Shown in pieces: positions 32,222 through 42,710 of a stretch of DNA of 64,000 nt (positions are counted from its first letter, which is position 1; every line of letters starts with the position of its first letter). The notes beneath the pieces are model-generated. The model saw only the letters and a program-made list of their open reading frames with translations, had not been told where the DNA came from and did not search any database. Source of the DNA: Paralithodes platypus (taxonomy: Eukaryota; Arthropoda; Malacostraca; Decapoda; Lithodidae); the NCBI GenBank assembly GCA_032716605.1, contig CM064512.1:25553781-25617780 (forward strand), read 5' to 3'. The position numbers and the translations under genes are program-made.

Positions 32222-32486
32222 CCCTTTGACAATGTTGACCCGCATGTTGACGGTTTATTCTGGCTGACATTAGGCGACTTTAAACAGTTTAGGAAGGAAC
32301 TATGGGATATAGAAAATCTCTCATTAATCGCAGTCATAACCAGGAGCAATATATTTACTTTATAATTAAGCCATCGTCTGGAGGTGTAGTGTTATTGATG
32401 GCCAGTCGCGGTAAAAGCCTTTCAGTTTGTTTTATGAAGCGATAAATTGATTCCTCCTATAACCAACGGTGGCGGTAAAGTGATAT

Positions 32487-32866
32487 TTCAAAGGGGTGAT
32501 TTGCTTGTGTTCTCTCCTTTTCTCTATTTCTCTGGCTTGTATCTATTCGGCCCCATCCAGCCTACTGTTTTAAAACTTGTATCCCCATCCAGGTATCGAT
32601 TTCTTCCTGGCGAGCGATAGCGAGCCAGCATTGTATGAAGATATCCGGTTTCGCCGGAGAAATTTGTCTATCGAAAAATCTACAAATTTAGCCTGCAGCC
32701 AATTTTTTTGTTTTTTTAAATATACTGGCAGGCTACCGCTCACCAAGAAAATATCGACAACTGGATAGGGATAAACGTCTTAAAACATTAGGCTGAATGG
32801 GGCCGAATGGATACAAGCCAGATACATAGAGAAAGGGAAAGACAAAAAGTAGGTCATCCCCCTTAA
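32487..32866. mobile_element. MITE-1 copy l, fold-back subfamily
   Basis: 380 bp; the left TTAA has mutated to TTCA, and the right end is catcccccTTAA. Same two-sided architecture as copy j, with tggcgagcgatagcgagcc on the left, its inverse on the right, and the ccggtttcgccgg hairpin between. Confidence 0.8.
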
Positions 32867-33095
32867 ACAATTATTTGGAAGACGGAGCAGGAAGATAATT
32901 CAATTGTGCATAACTATGATTTAAGGCAAAGTCAAGCAAGACATTTCTCCCCCTGTATATCTATATCTATTGTAATTGTTTGGGGGTATTAGTATCTTCA
33001 GCTATTGTCAATGTATATTTTGTTGGCATACCTTGCTGGACCTTAATAACATTTGTATGTTTAAGAATAGACTTGAAATTTTTTGAAAAATGTAT

Positions 33096-33290
33096 CTACC
33101 TGCATTATGTCCAGACAATATATCTCCCTGCATTATGTCCAGACAATATATCTACCTGCATTATGTCCAGACAATATATCTACCTGCATTATGTCCAGAC
33201 AATATATCTACCTGCATTATGTCAAGACAATATATCTACCTGCATTATGTCCAGACAATATATCTACCTGCATTATGTCCAGACAACGTT
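33096..33290. repeat. 28-bp minisatellite, 7 units
   Basis: tgcattatgt starts at 33101, 33129, 33157, 33185, 33213, 33241 and 33269, exactly 28 bp apart, with only single-base differences (ccag/caag, atctcc/atctac). Open in three frames simply because the unit lacks stops. Confidence 0.96.
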
Positions 33291-33389
33291 ATAGCTTATT
33301 TAGGGAATGTGATTGTTTTAAACATTTTATCCCATAAGCTGCCAGATCAGGTTTACTGAGATTAATGTTAGGAAGAAACGTTTGTGCGA

Positions 33390-33605
33390 CTATAGTCTAT
33401 TCGCTGTAGGTATGCAAGAAATCCTGACCTCTATCCTCTGTAACTCAAAAAGGGCTAGAACAAATTGGCATACATTTCCTCAACTATTTCTTGACTGACT
33501 CTTCCCAAATGGAAATAACATTAGCTCTATTATTCTAGTCATTTTTGAGTTACAGAGGATAGAGGTCATGATTTCTCGCTTACTTACAGCGAATATACTA
33601 TAGCA
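33390..33605. mobile_element. Short inverted-repeat element (possible Tc1/mariner-type MITE)
   Basis: About 65-bp arms: gtctattcgctgtaggtatg...gacctctatcctctgtaact at the left and the inverse agttacagaggatagaggtc...ttacagcgaatatacta at the right. A spacer of about 85 bp lies between. TA at both edges would fit a TA target duplication. Confidence 0.75.
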
Positions 33606-33956
33606 AGGGATGTTGCTACTGACTTAACGAGAGGAGACATAATTATGATATACTGAGTTGTGCGGGGACGGAGTAACTGAACAAGCATGAAATATATCCA
33701 TGATGGGGTAATGTTGTTTCCGTTTAGTATTTAGTGACTATATTTAATAGTCGGCATGAATAATATTAAGGGATATATATATATATATATTAATCCCAGT
33801 ATGGATCCCTGTGAACATTATACTATAACATTTCTTTGGATGCGAACCCCGGCCCAACAGGATGGTAGGCTGAGGCCTTACCAAACAAATGTTGATTCGA
33901 TTTATCAAATACTATAATAATGTAGGTTGCATATTTAATCTAGCGAACACGTCTTG
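33606..33956. other. AT-rich DNA, nothing recognised
   Basis: Contains only a short (AT)n tract at 33774-33791. Confidence 0.5.
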
Positions 33957-35223
33957 TATGCAAGACATCTTACGTCCTTCCCGACAACGTAGCACAAGAC
34001 ATCTTACGTCCTTCCCGACAACGTAGCACAAGACATCTTACGTCCTTCCCGACAACGTAGCACAAGACATCTTACGTCCTTCCCGACAACGTAGCACAAG
34101 ACATCTTACGTCCTTCCCGACAACGTAGCACAAGACATCTTACGTCCTTCCCGACAACGTAGCACAAGACATCTTACGTCCTTCCCGACAACGTAGCACA
34201 AGACATCTTACGTCCTTCCCGACAACGTAGCACAAGACATCTTACGTCCTTCCCGACAACGTAGCACAAGACATCTTACGTCCTTCCCGACAACGTAGCA
34301 CAAGACATCTTACGTCCTTCCCGACAACGTAGCACAAGACATCTTACGTCCTTCCCGACAACGTAGCACAAGACATCTTACGTCCTTCCCGACAACGTAG
34401 CACAAGACATCTTACGTCCTTCCCGACAACGTAGCACAAGACATCTTACGTCCTTCCCGACAACGTAGCACAAGACATCTTACGTCCTTCCCGACAACGT
34501 AGCACAAGACATCTTACGTCCTTCCCGACAACGTACCACAAGACATCTTACGTCATTCCCGACAACGTAGCACAAGACATCTTACGTCCTTCCCGACAAC
34601 GTAGCACAAGACATCTTACGTCCTTCCCGACAATGTAGCACAAGACATCTTACGTCCTTCCCGACAACGTAGCACAAGACATCTTACGTCCTTCCCGACA
34701 ACGTAGCACAAGACATCTTACGTCCTTCCCGACAACGTAGCACAAGACATCTTACGTCCTTCCCGACAACGTAGCACAAGACATCTTACGTCCTTCCCGA
34801 CAACGTAGCACAAGACATCTTACGTCCTTCCCGACAACGTAGCACAAGACATCTTACGTCCTTCCCGACAACGTAGCACAAGACATCTTACGTCCTTCCC
34901 GACAACGTAGCACAAGACATCTTACGTCCTTCCCGACAACGTAGCACAAGACATCTTACGTCCTTCCCGACAACGTAGCACAAGACATCTTACGTCCTTC
35001 CCGACAACGTAGCACAAGACATCTTACGTCCTTCCCGACAACGTAGCACAAGACATCTTACGTCCTTCCCGACAACGTAGCACAAGACATCTTACGTCCT
35101 TCCCGACAACGTAGCACAAGACATCTTACGTCCTTCCCGACAACGTAGCACAAGACATCTTACGTCCTTCCCGACAACGTAGCACAAGACATCTTACGTC
35201 CTTCCCGACAACGTAGCACATGA
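33957..35223. repeat. 34-bp satellite array, about 37 units
   Basis: Unit begins acatcttacgtccttcccga and continues caacgtagcacaag; the step of 34 bp is constant from 33961 to 35220. Nearly every unit is identical. I see only three variants (a gtaccac and a gtcattccc change near 34540-34555, and caatgtag near 34633). Such homogeneity implies recent expansion or strong gene conversion. Confidence 0.97.
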
Positions 35224-35271
35224 CATGCATAATTTATCCCCCCAAAGCGTGTCCAAGGTAACATAAATATC

Positions 35272-35410
35272 TTAAGGGGGGGAAGGGGGGGGCAAGGTTT
35301 GTTTTGTATCTTTCTCTTCTTTTCTCTCTTTTCCTGGCTTGAATCCATTCGGCCCCATTCAGCCAACTGATTTAAGACGTTTATCCCCATCCAGGTGTCG
35401 TTTCTTCCTG
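35272..35410 (+). mobile_element. MITE-1 fold-back subfamily, left half only
   Basis: From TTAAGGGGGGG to tttcttcctgcc, matching the left arms of copies j and l (ttcggccccattcagccaac, ttatccccatccaggtgtcg). Cut by the LINE-A fragment that follows. Confidence 0.75.
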
Positions 35411-35505
35411 CCAAGAGCTCAGCTATTTAATAGATGAATAATTGGGAGTAACGTTTCACTCTTGAGTTGGAGAGTTGTACAGAATAGAGGTGGGACTGTG
35501 TTGCA
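35411..35505 (-). mobile_element. LINE-A 3' scrap, inverted
   Basis: gagctcagctatttaatag to ttgcaagacgg is the reverse-strand sequence seen at 8773-8860 in the antisense LINE-A copy. It lies head-to-head with the plus-strand copy that starts about 30 bp later, across an (AT)n junction. Confidence 0.75.
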
Positions 35506-35534
35506 AGACGGATATATATATAGATATATATATA

Positions 35535-37075
35535 TACATATCTTCTAAAGATGTACTTTCTACCCTCTCTGGGCTTAATATTTATAAGGCATACGCCGTA
35601 CGGTCCGGACGGTGTTCCTCCTGTTGTTCTCAAAAATTGTGCTTCCGTGCTGACTCCCTGCCTAGGCAAACTCTTTCGTCTCTGTCTATCCTCTAACCGT
35701 ACTAACGTCTTCCCTTCATGCTGGATGTTTGCTCACATTTAACCTGTCCCAAAGAAGGGTGACCGCTCTCAACCCTCCAACTATTGTCCAATTGCTCTCA
35801 TCTCTTGTCTTTCTAAAGTTTTTGAAACTATTCTTGCTTCCAAATTTCTTAAGCATTTCTCTTCTCATAATCTGCTCTCAGATCGCCAGTATGGCTTCCT
35901 TTAAGGGTCGCTCTACTGGTGATCTTCTTTCATATCTTACTAACTCTTGGTCATCCTCCTTTCGGGACTTCGGTGAGACTTTTTCTATTCCACTAGACAT
36001 ATCGAAAGCCTTCGCTAGAGTCTGGCACAAATCATTAATTTCTAAACTACCCTCCTTCGGTTTCTATTCCTCCATCTGTGCCTTTGTCTCTAATTTCCTT
36101 TCCGGCCGTTCCATAGCCGCGGTTGTGGACGGCCATTGTTCACTACCTCACCCTATAGACTCCGGTGTTCCTCAGGGCTCTGTCCTATCTCCTATTCTCT
36201 TTCTAATTTTGATATATGATCTCCTCAACTGTACTTCAATTCCCATCCATTCATACGCAGACGACTCAACCTTTCACTACTCCCTTAGTTTTTCAGAACG
36301 CCCCAGCCAGCAATCCCTCAACGACAAACGTAATGAAGCCATAGAACTCTTAACTTCTGATCTAAATACTATCTCCAATTGGGGCAGAGAAAACCTTGTT
36401 ACCTTTAATGCTTCCAAAACCCAATTTCTCCATCAATCTACCCGTAAGGAACTCCCAGCGGACTATCCCTTATTCTTCAACAATTCGAAAATCAATCCTT
36501 CATCTTCTCTCAATATTCTTGGTGTCTCTTTTTCTTCTGCTCTCAGTTGGAAGGACCATATTACCAGTCTTGCTAAGGCTGCCTCCCAGAAGCTGGGTGT
36601 GCTCAACCACCTTAGGGGGTTCTTTTCCCCTGTACAGCTTCATGCTCTGTACAGGGGCATAGTGCGTCCTTGTATTGAGTATTGTTCACATGTGTGGGGA
36701 GGTTCCTCTCACACCACTCTCCTAGATAAAGTTGAAAGGAAGGCCTTTCGTATCATTAACTCCCGTCCACTCACCAACACTCTGCAATCTCTCTCTCTCC
36801 GCCGCAATGTTGCATCTCTCTCGCTATTCTATCGCTACTATAATAATCAGTGATTTCTCAGAGCTTTCCCAGTGTATACCACCTCCTTTACGTAGGGCAT
36901 GTGGTACCCGTCTTGCAACTCAATCCCACCCCTACTCTGTGCAATTGTCCAGGCATTTTGGCCCGAACGTCCCTTGATTTTGGCCCTGTCACTCTTTCAA
37001 CTATGGGGGAGGCACTCGCTATAGGCAGTTCTGCCTTTTGCCTCCCTCAATCACATAGACAAAAAAAAAATATAT
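35535..37075 (+). mobile_element. LINE-A copy, best preserved reverse transcriptase
   Basis: 5' truncated just upstream of RT. YGPDGVPPVVLKN (about 35598-35640) and PVPKKGD (about 35742) precede the long frame 35729-36853. That frame has FGETFSIPLDISKAFARVWHK (read in parts; motif A, Asp kept), DSGVPQGSVLSPILF (motif B), SYADDSTFHY (motif C, near 36255), NLVTFNASKTQF, LGVSFSSALSWKDHI, VRPCIEYCSHVWGGSSH and FYRYYNNQ. The 3' end codes FGPNVP and ends in a tail with an A run near 37063. The enzyme copies LINE RNA at target sites; this copy lacks the endonuclease and the first RT motifs in frame, so it is dead. Compared with the 28.4 kb copy, a segment before the tail (about 150 bp) is deleted. 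Confidence 0.9.
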
Positions 37076-37649
37076 ATAACCCACTTGGGACTGAACTGTC
37101 ATTACTTGCTTTAGGTTTCTCTTTGGCCGTTGGATGTATTTCATAAACTAAGTAGTCATCCCCTCTCATGGAAATGGTACAGACAGTGTTAACTCCGAGA
37201 ACCTCCTGGAAACCAGCTGGGCTAAAACAACATTCCCTGGCTTCTGTACTGCTGGTACAGTTGGCTTAAAGTGTTCCCATAGGCATTGTTCATCACACAA
37301 CGTATGTCAATGTAATACTAATGTTATATATTTGTCCTAGTAACTGGTTCGGAATATACAGTTTGTGTGTAATATGATGCAGGGTAATACTCAACACAGG
37401 CAGACAGATAAGCAATGTAAATATGGGTTTAGGAACCAAACATCTTGAGCCAACGATAACGGTGGGAAGCAATAGCTGCCCGGCCAACAGTATATTGTAT
37501 ACAACTGAGTTGGGCCAGTTCATACACTGAGATACAGTTCCAGCTAATACAAACAGTGTAGACATGACAAGCATATTATTGTATTTTAGTCTAACAAATC
37601 GATTAGTATTATCTGTTCTTGCGCATGTCATTTCTATGAGCATGTACCG
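37076..37649. other. Nothing recognised
   Basis: The minus-strand open frame 37643-37293 is hydrophobic but has no motif or context; not called. Confidence 0.4.
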
Positions 37650-37848
37650 GTGCCCACATAAGTTATGTTCCTCGTTGTGATTTTACGTATGCAAGTAAAA
37701 TAGTATGAATGAATTGTGAGTGTGGTTTCTTTTAGTTATCAGTTGATTAACCACATGAGTTAACCACTACATACGAAGGTACACTCGTAATTCAATCATG
37801 CGCATTATATATATATATGCATATGAGGAGCATAACTTATGTGGGCAA
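37650..37848 (+). mobile_element. MITE-4 copy 2
   Basis: 199 bp with inverted ends TGCCCACATAAGTTATG and CATAACTTATGTGGGCA (17 bp perfect). Internal sequence matches 2319-2525 (gttcctcgttgtgat, atcagttgatta, gtaattcaatcatg). Confidence 0.82.
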
Positions 37849-37869
37849 ATGTACATCTAGGCAGTACTT

Positions 37870-38357
37870 TTAACACCTTACGAGCGGCCTATGCGGTTTA
37901 TTTATGTGTACCGCCCAGCGGGGTGTTTTTAGCCAAAATAGGGCTGTTTACGTGATCATTTTCATGCCTAAATAAGACCCAGAACGTAAAACAAGTATCT
38001 ATCCCTGAAAGGGCATAAACAGAGCTTTCGAATGACACCATAACGATCCTTGTATGATGGATAGTTTTCTTGCAATAACCGTGCAACGCGAGTGCAAAAA
38101 GCAGGTAATTCGGTACTTTCGGTACATAATTGAGTATGTAGCGAGTGAGAGAGGGAGGAGGGAGCTGAGATTTGTGTCAGTAGGTTCGCCGCGGTGGTCT
38201 GGAGCAGTCATACGCTCGCTAGTCTCCTGCCACCACTTGTCTCTCTCTCTCAGCCACATTACGTGCTGAAATTGCCACTCGAGTTATGTCGAGCGCCGCC
38301 ACATAGTCCAGCTTTATTTAACTCGACTTAAGTGGTGAGCCGCTTTTTAAGGGTTAA
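37870..38357 (+). mobile_element. MITE-2 copy e
   Basis: 488 bp from TTAACACCTTACGAGCGGCC to gccgctttttaagggTTAA. Closest to copies a and b (gtgtttttagccaaaatagg, gatcattttcatgcc). No coding capacity. Confidence 0.88.
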
Positions 38358-38596
38358 AACTTGCCCAGCAACAGCTGAATCAGGTGATGGATATATAAAA
38401 CATGAACTTATTAATGGGCTATCTCACTTGTTATTATTTCCGTTGTTTCTCGTCGCATTGCCGTGGTCTTGTCGACAATCCACCCTGTCCGAAAAAAAAG
38501 GTTGAAAGATTGTCGTTTAAACACGGACATTATCAGAGCAACAACATCTTAGTCAACATTATATTTGGTTATATAATACAATTTCAATAATGTCTG

Positions 38597-39104
38597 TTAT
38601 TGATGGCGGAGTGGTCAAATGACGCCACTGGATTGGTAATCCAATGGACCCGGGTTCAAATCCCGATATGTCAATGGGAAGATATTATTGGGATTGAATT
38701 TGTGCTGTACCTAGTATCAGTGCATTACCACAAAGCCCACCGAAATGCCAAAAAAATACCCTCATTGTTCCCTGATTATATAACAGTGTATGAATATTCC
38801 CATTTTCAAAATATGTTACAGGGGGACAATGCCTAGTGAGTTCACTGCTCAATAGGTGGCGTTCTGAGAGTGAGGGTCTGAGTCTGGAGGGTGAGACGGT
38901 GAAGCGCTTGAACGAAGCAACCAGCCGCTTCAGAGATGGAGCTGCTTCGAGCCATGATGGATGCTTCACATGTCTCACTCCCCAGACTGGAACAAGACCT
39001 CACGGGCTTCACCGTGTTGAGCGGTGGAATGTACAGGCTCTTAGCCTATGCCCGAGAGGGAGTAGTTGGAATATAGAAAAAACCAAAAAAATAAAAAAAA
39101 ATGC
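38597..39104 (+). mobile_element. tRNA-derived SINE with A-rich tail (family S3)
   Basis: Head has a perfect A-box consensus TGGCGGAGTGG (38604-38614) and B box GGTTCAAATCC (38653-38663). An anticodon-like arm with loop TTGGTAA (GGT, Thr-like) lies between. The D-arm pairs GGCG/CGCC, but the acceptor and T-arm junction has four extra bases, so it would not fold as a working tRNA. A body of about 400 bp follows and ends in an A-rich tail (39078-39104). Confidence 0.7.
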
Positions 39105-39147
39105 AATATGTTGGTAATGTCAGCCTGCTGTTGCAATTTAGTAGTAA

Positions 39148-41034
39148 TATCTATCTATCTATCTATCTATTGCCTGACGCCGTGATCCCCGAAGGGGTGG
39201 CCAAGAACGAACCGCCCCATGCACCTCTGTCCCCAGTCAGTCGACGCCCCTCCCCCCAACCAGCACCGCCTTCGTTCATGTATTTCCTCACTCTATCCTT
39301 CCACCTCTCATTTGGTCTACCTCTCCCTCTCTGTCCCTCCACCTCACTCTCGTACACCCTCATAGTCATTCTCTCGCTTTCCATACGTTCCATATGGCCG
39401 AACCATCTCAAGTTGTTCCTTTTCACACTTTCCAGCACATCTACCTCCACACCACACCTCCTTCTTACTTCCTCATTAGTCTGCCTATCCTTCCATGTAA
39501 CTCCGCATGCACTTCTTAAGTAATTAATTTCCACCGCTCTCACTCCTGGTCTGAGTCTCTCAACCGACGTCAATGCTTCGCTTCCGTAAGTCAGTGTCGG
39601 GATTACCACACTGTCATGCAAGGACTTCTTCACTTCCATACTGACCACCCTATTTCTTGTTACTGCTTTCAGCATTCCTACAACCGTCTTCTCCTGTTGT
39701 ACCCTCCCCCGCACTTCTTCATCCATAGTCCCATCTTTACTCAACACACTGCCCAGATACTTAAAAGAGTTGACGATCTCCATAGCCTGACCATTCAGCT
39801 TCACCTCACACTCTGTGACTTCACCCCTTTCGAAGACCATAACCTTGCTCTTCCCCGCATTTACCTTCAAATTCCGTTTTTCGCACACCGTTCCAAACTC
39901 ATTTACCAGACCCTGCAACTCCCATTCATTATCACTCATCAGAACTGTATCATCCGCAAACAGCAGTATAGGTAGCTTCCATTCAATTCCCTCCCTTTTC
40001 AGTGATACACCAACATCCACTGTTCTTGATAGTATTTCTTTCATGACTCCATCCATATATACAGTAAACAACCACGGGGACATCACACACCCCTGTTTCA
40101 AACCAATATTCAGGTCAAAGAACTCGCTCTGCTCACTCTCCACACGTACTGCCGCCTTTGCACCCTCATACATGCTCTTCACTGCTTTCAGCAACTTGCC
40201 ATCTACTTTGTATATTCTATGTACTTTCCACAAACCTACTCTATCCACTCTGTCTTAGGCCTTCTCCAAGTCCATAAAGGCAACATACACCTTTTGTTTC
40301 TTCTCCAGATATTTCTCCACAACACAAGTCAGAGTAAAAATCTGTTCTACACATCCTCTTCCCTTCCTAAAACCTCCCTGCTCGTCGCCTATCCATTTCT
40401 CCGTTCTCACTCTCACTCTCTCAATCACTACCCTACTGTATACCTTCCCTACTACGCTTAGAAGACATATTCCTCGGTGGTTACCATACACTCCTCTTTC
40501 TCCTTTGCCCTTATATATGGGGACTATTATGCCAGTCTTCCAGTCATCGGGTGCACTCCCCTTCTCCCATGCTAGTTTGCACATTTTCCGTACCCATTCG
40601 ATCACTATCTCACCACCATACCTCAACATTTCCCCACACACTCCATCTGTTCCTGGTGCTTTCCCCAACTTCACTCTTTTCATTGCTTCCCACACTTCTG
40701 ACCTCCTGATCCCCATCTCCTCCTCCACTACTTCTCATCTTTTCCCTCCCATACCATATCCAGCTATGTTTGGTGGCTGTTCATTCCTAACATTTAGCAA
40801 CTCATTGAAGTACTCCCTCCATCTTTCGACTCTCTCTTGCTTCTCGGCTAGCATTCGCCCATTCTTATCTTTCACACCCTTACTGTTTCCCTTGCTGCCT
40901 TCCCTAGCTTTCTTGAATTCTTTCCATAACAGTTTCTTACTCTCCCTCCATTTTACACTCAGATTCCTTCCAAATTCCTCATCTACTCTTCTCTTTCCTT
41001 CACTACTCTCTTCACCACCCTCTTACCCTCCACG
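39148..41034 (-). pseudogene. RTE-like LINE, reverse transcriptase half
   Basis: Minus-strand frames 40728-40255 and 40248-39163 are one frame broken by TAA (40257-40255) in the motif A sequence MDLEKA-stop-DRVDRV, where Tyr is expected. Another TGA lies near 40737. Seen: GKAPGTDGVCGEML and GIIVPIYKGKG, then GFRKGRGC, LKQGCVMSPWLF (motif B), LLFADDTVLMS (motif C), LKVNAGKSKVM, FKYLGSVLS and the typical ending RWFGHMERM...GRGRPNERWKDRV. The stop lies within a 3' tail of ATAG repeats (39148-39170), as expected for RTE elements, which have almost no 3' UTR. The upstream endonuclease half lies beyond a 5.1 kb insertion. Role: target-primed reverse transcription. Confidence 0.88.
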
Positions 41035-41039
41035 TAGTA

Positions 41040-41925
41040 TTGTGGACATACGTCCTGCGACACCTGCCTGAGAGGGATCGTCGAATTGTGTTGGTAACAT
41101 TGGTACCCCCCCCACTCCATCCCCACTATACCACCCTCTCTCAGTCAAGCCCTCCCTTCCCACTCTACTTCTTTCGTTCTTGTTCACGTATATAAGCCGT
41201 TCTTTATTTATCTCTCTCTCATCGAATCATAGTATTTTTATGTATGTTTTCCAAATCTTCTTACTAAAATTATATATTATACCGTTACATACTTCATATA
41301 CAGTATATTGGATATTTGCCATTGTATACAAACCTAACATAATATAAAGTTTGATAATCCATTCGAATATGGAAGTTTATTAACAATATATGTTATTTAA
41401 GTCAATTACAACTGAGACTTTAATTTACTTTTGCATTATCATATTTCAATTCAGTTATAATTATCTAAGCCCATATATCCCACTGTTTGGAGTAAGCATG
41501 TATTTCACTGTCAAAGTGTATATATTATTGAATTAAATAATTGACACACACACATAAAATGGGTTCCTATATTAATTTCATTGAATATTAAAATGTATAA
41601 ATATATGGTTACGTGTGTATTCCCAATATTCGCCTGTCAACCTACCTCGCCCTTAACTAGGGTAGCTCACACTAATCTATTCATATTTCGTAACTCGTCA
41701 ACTCAAACACACGGCCACACATTATTAGTGTAACATTACATTACACAAACTTGCATGTTAATGTCTTACTTGAGGAGATTTGGCGTCTTTCAACTGCCTC
41801 AGCGAGTACTGCTCCCTCCGAGATTAACCCCTTCCATATCGGGGTTGTGTTTTGTTTTATTATAGCTATATTTACACAATTGTGTGCAGATAAGGAAGGA
41901 TCTGTGGTATTTAGAAGCATTAATA
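41040..41925 (+). repeat. Left terminal inverted repeat
   Basis: Pairs with 45160-46143 reversed: ttgtgttggtaacattg (41091), tttccaaatcttctta (41251), ctaatctattcatatttcgtaac (41674, in parts), gaggagatttggcgtcttt (41773) and ggatctgtggtatt (41898) all reappear in reverse complement. Confidence 0.88.
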
Positions 41926-42429
41926 GAGCTAGTATGAAGCCTTTTAATTGTTACATTTCTTTCCTTAATTGAATAAACTTATAAATTTAGCTATTCTCCA
42001 TTCACTCGAACCATACATCTGGCCCCTAGTTGGTGTTTGTATCGACGTTCATGATTTCCCATCTTATCAATACCGTAGCTCACTGGCCCAGAAGAGTCGC
42101 AGAACTGGTAATGTCTGTATTATTATCTTTATTATTCTATATTCATTCATTATACTATTCATTATACGTTTTAATAATGTTAATGATTACTTAACTATCT
42201 ACAGTGATATCCAAATCTTAAGAGTCATGATATATTACATTAATACACATTTATCACATATATAGCATACAGTATACACAAGCGAAATAAAGAAATGATA
42301 AACCCAAAAAGTACGGTAAGTAAGAGATGAATATTGACTGACCAGGCCCACGTGGCTTAGAGCCAATCACAGGCCCTGCTTCACTTATAATTCACAATAA
42401 TAATAAGATAGGCAGGGATGGCATTCCAT

Positions 42430-42710
42430 ATCTTGCTTGTGTTTACGGTATTATATCTGCGTTATTTTTGGGTTTTCTGTAATAGTTCTTCGCTCTTAAG
42501 GTTTGGATATCACTCTAGATTATCACATTATTTGAATTAATTAGACTTATCTTTAGTATTTTATATTTGTTCATTAAACTAGATAAGTCTTAGTAATTAG
42601 AATTATAATGCTAATGTGATAAGTTATATCCAAACCTTAAGAGCTATAAAATATCACATAGAACACATATATAACGTAGATATCATACAGTAAACACAAA
42701 CAAGGGAACA
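42430..42710. repeat. Inner inverted-repeat (MITE-like) unit
   Basis: ttgcttgtgtttacggtatt...cttaaggtttggatatcac at the left reappears inverted as gttatatccaaaccttaaga...cagtaaacacaaacaag at the right. Arms are about 115 bp around an AT centre. Lies inside the long-TIR element and is also present in the second copy (61150-61430). Confidence 0.75.

Noticed and set aside
33083..33359. Three overlapping open frames in different frames
   Set aside because: They arise because the 28-bp repeat has no stop codon; there is no coding evidence.
33957..35223. CRISPR-like array of short repeats
   Set aside because: The 34-bp units are directly contiguous with no variable spacers, and the context is eukaryotic; it is a satellite. 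The same applies to the 28-bp array at 33096-33290.
38597..38670. Functional tRNA-Thr gene
   Set aside because: Promoter boxes and a GGT anticodon loop are visible, but extra bases break the acceptor/T-arm junction and a SINE body with an A-rich tail follows.
39163..41071. Plus-strand Ser/Thr/Phe-rich open frames across the RTE-like LINE
   Set aside because: They are antisense shadows of the minus-strand reverse transcriptase, whose motifs are clear.
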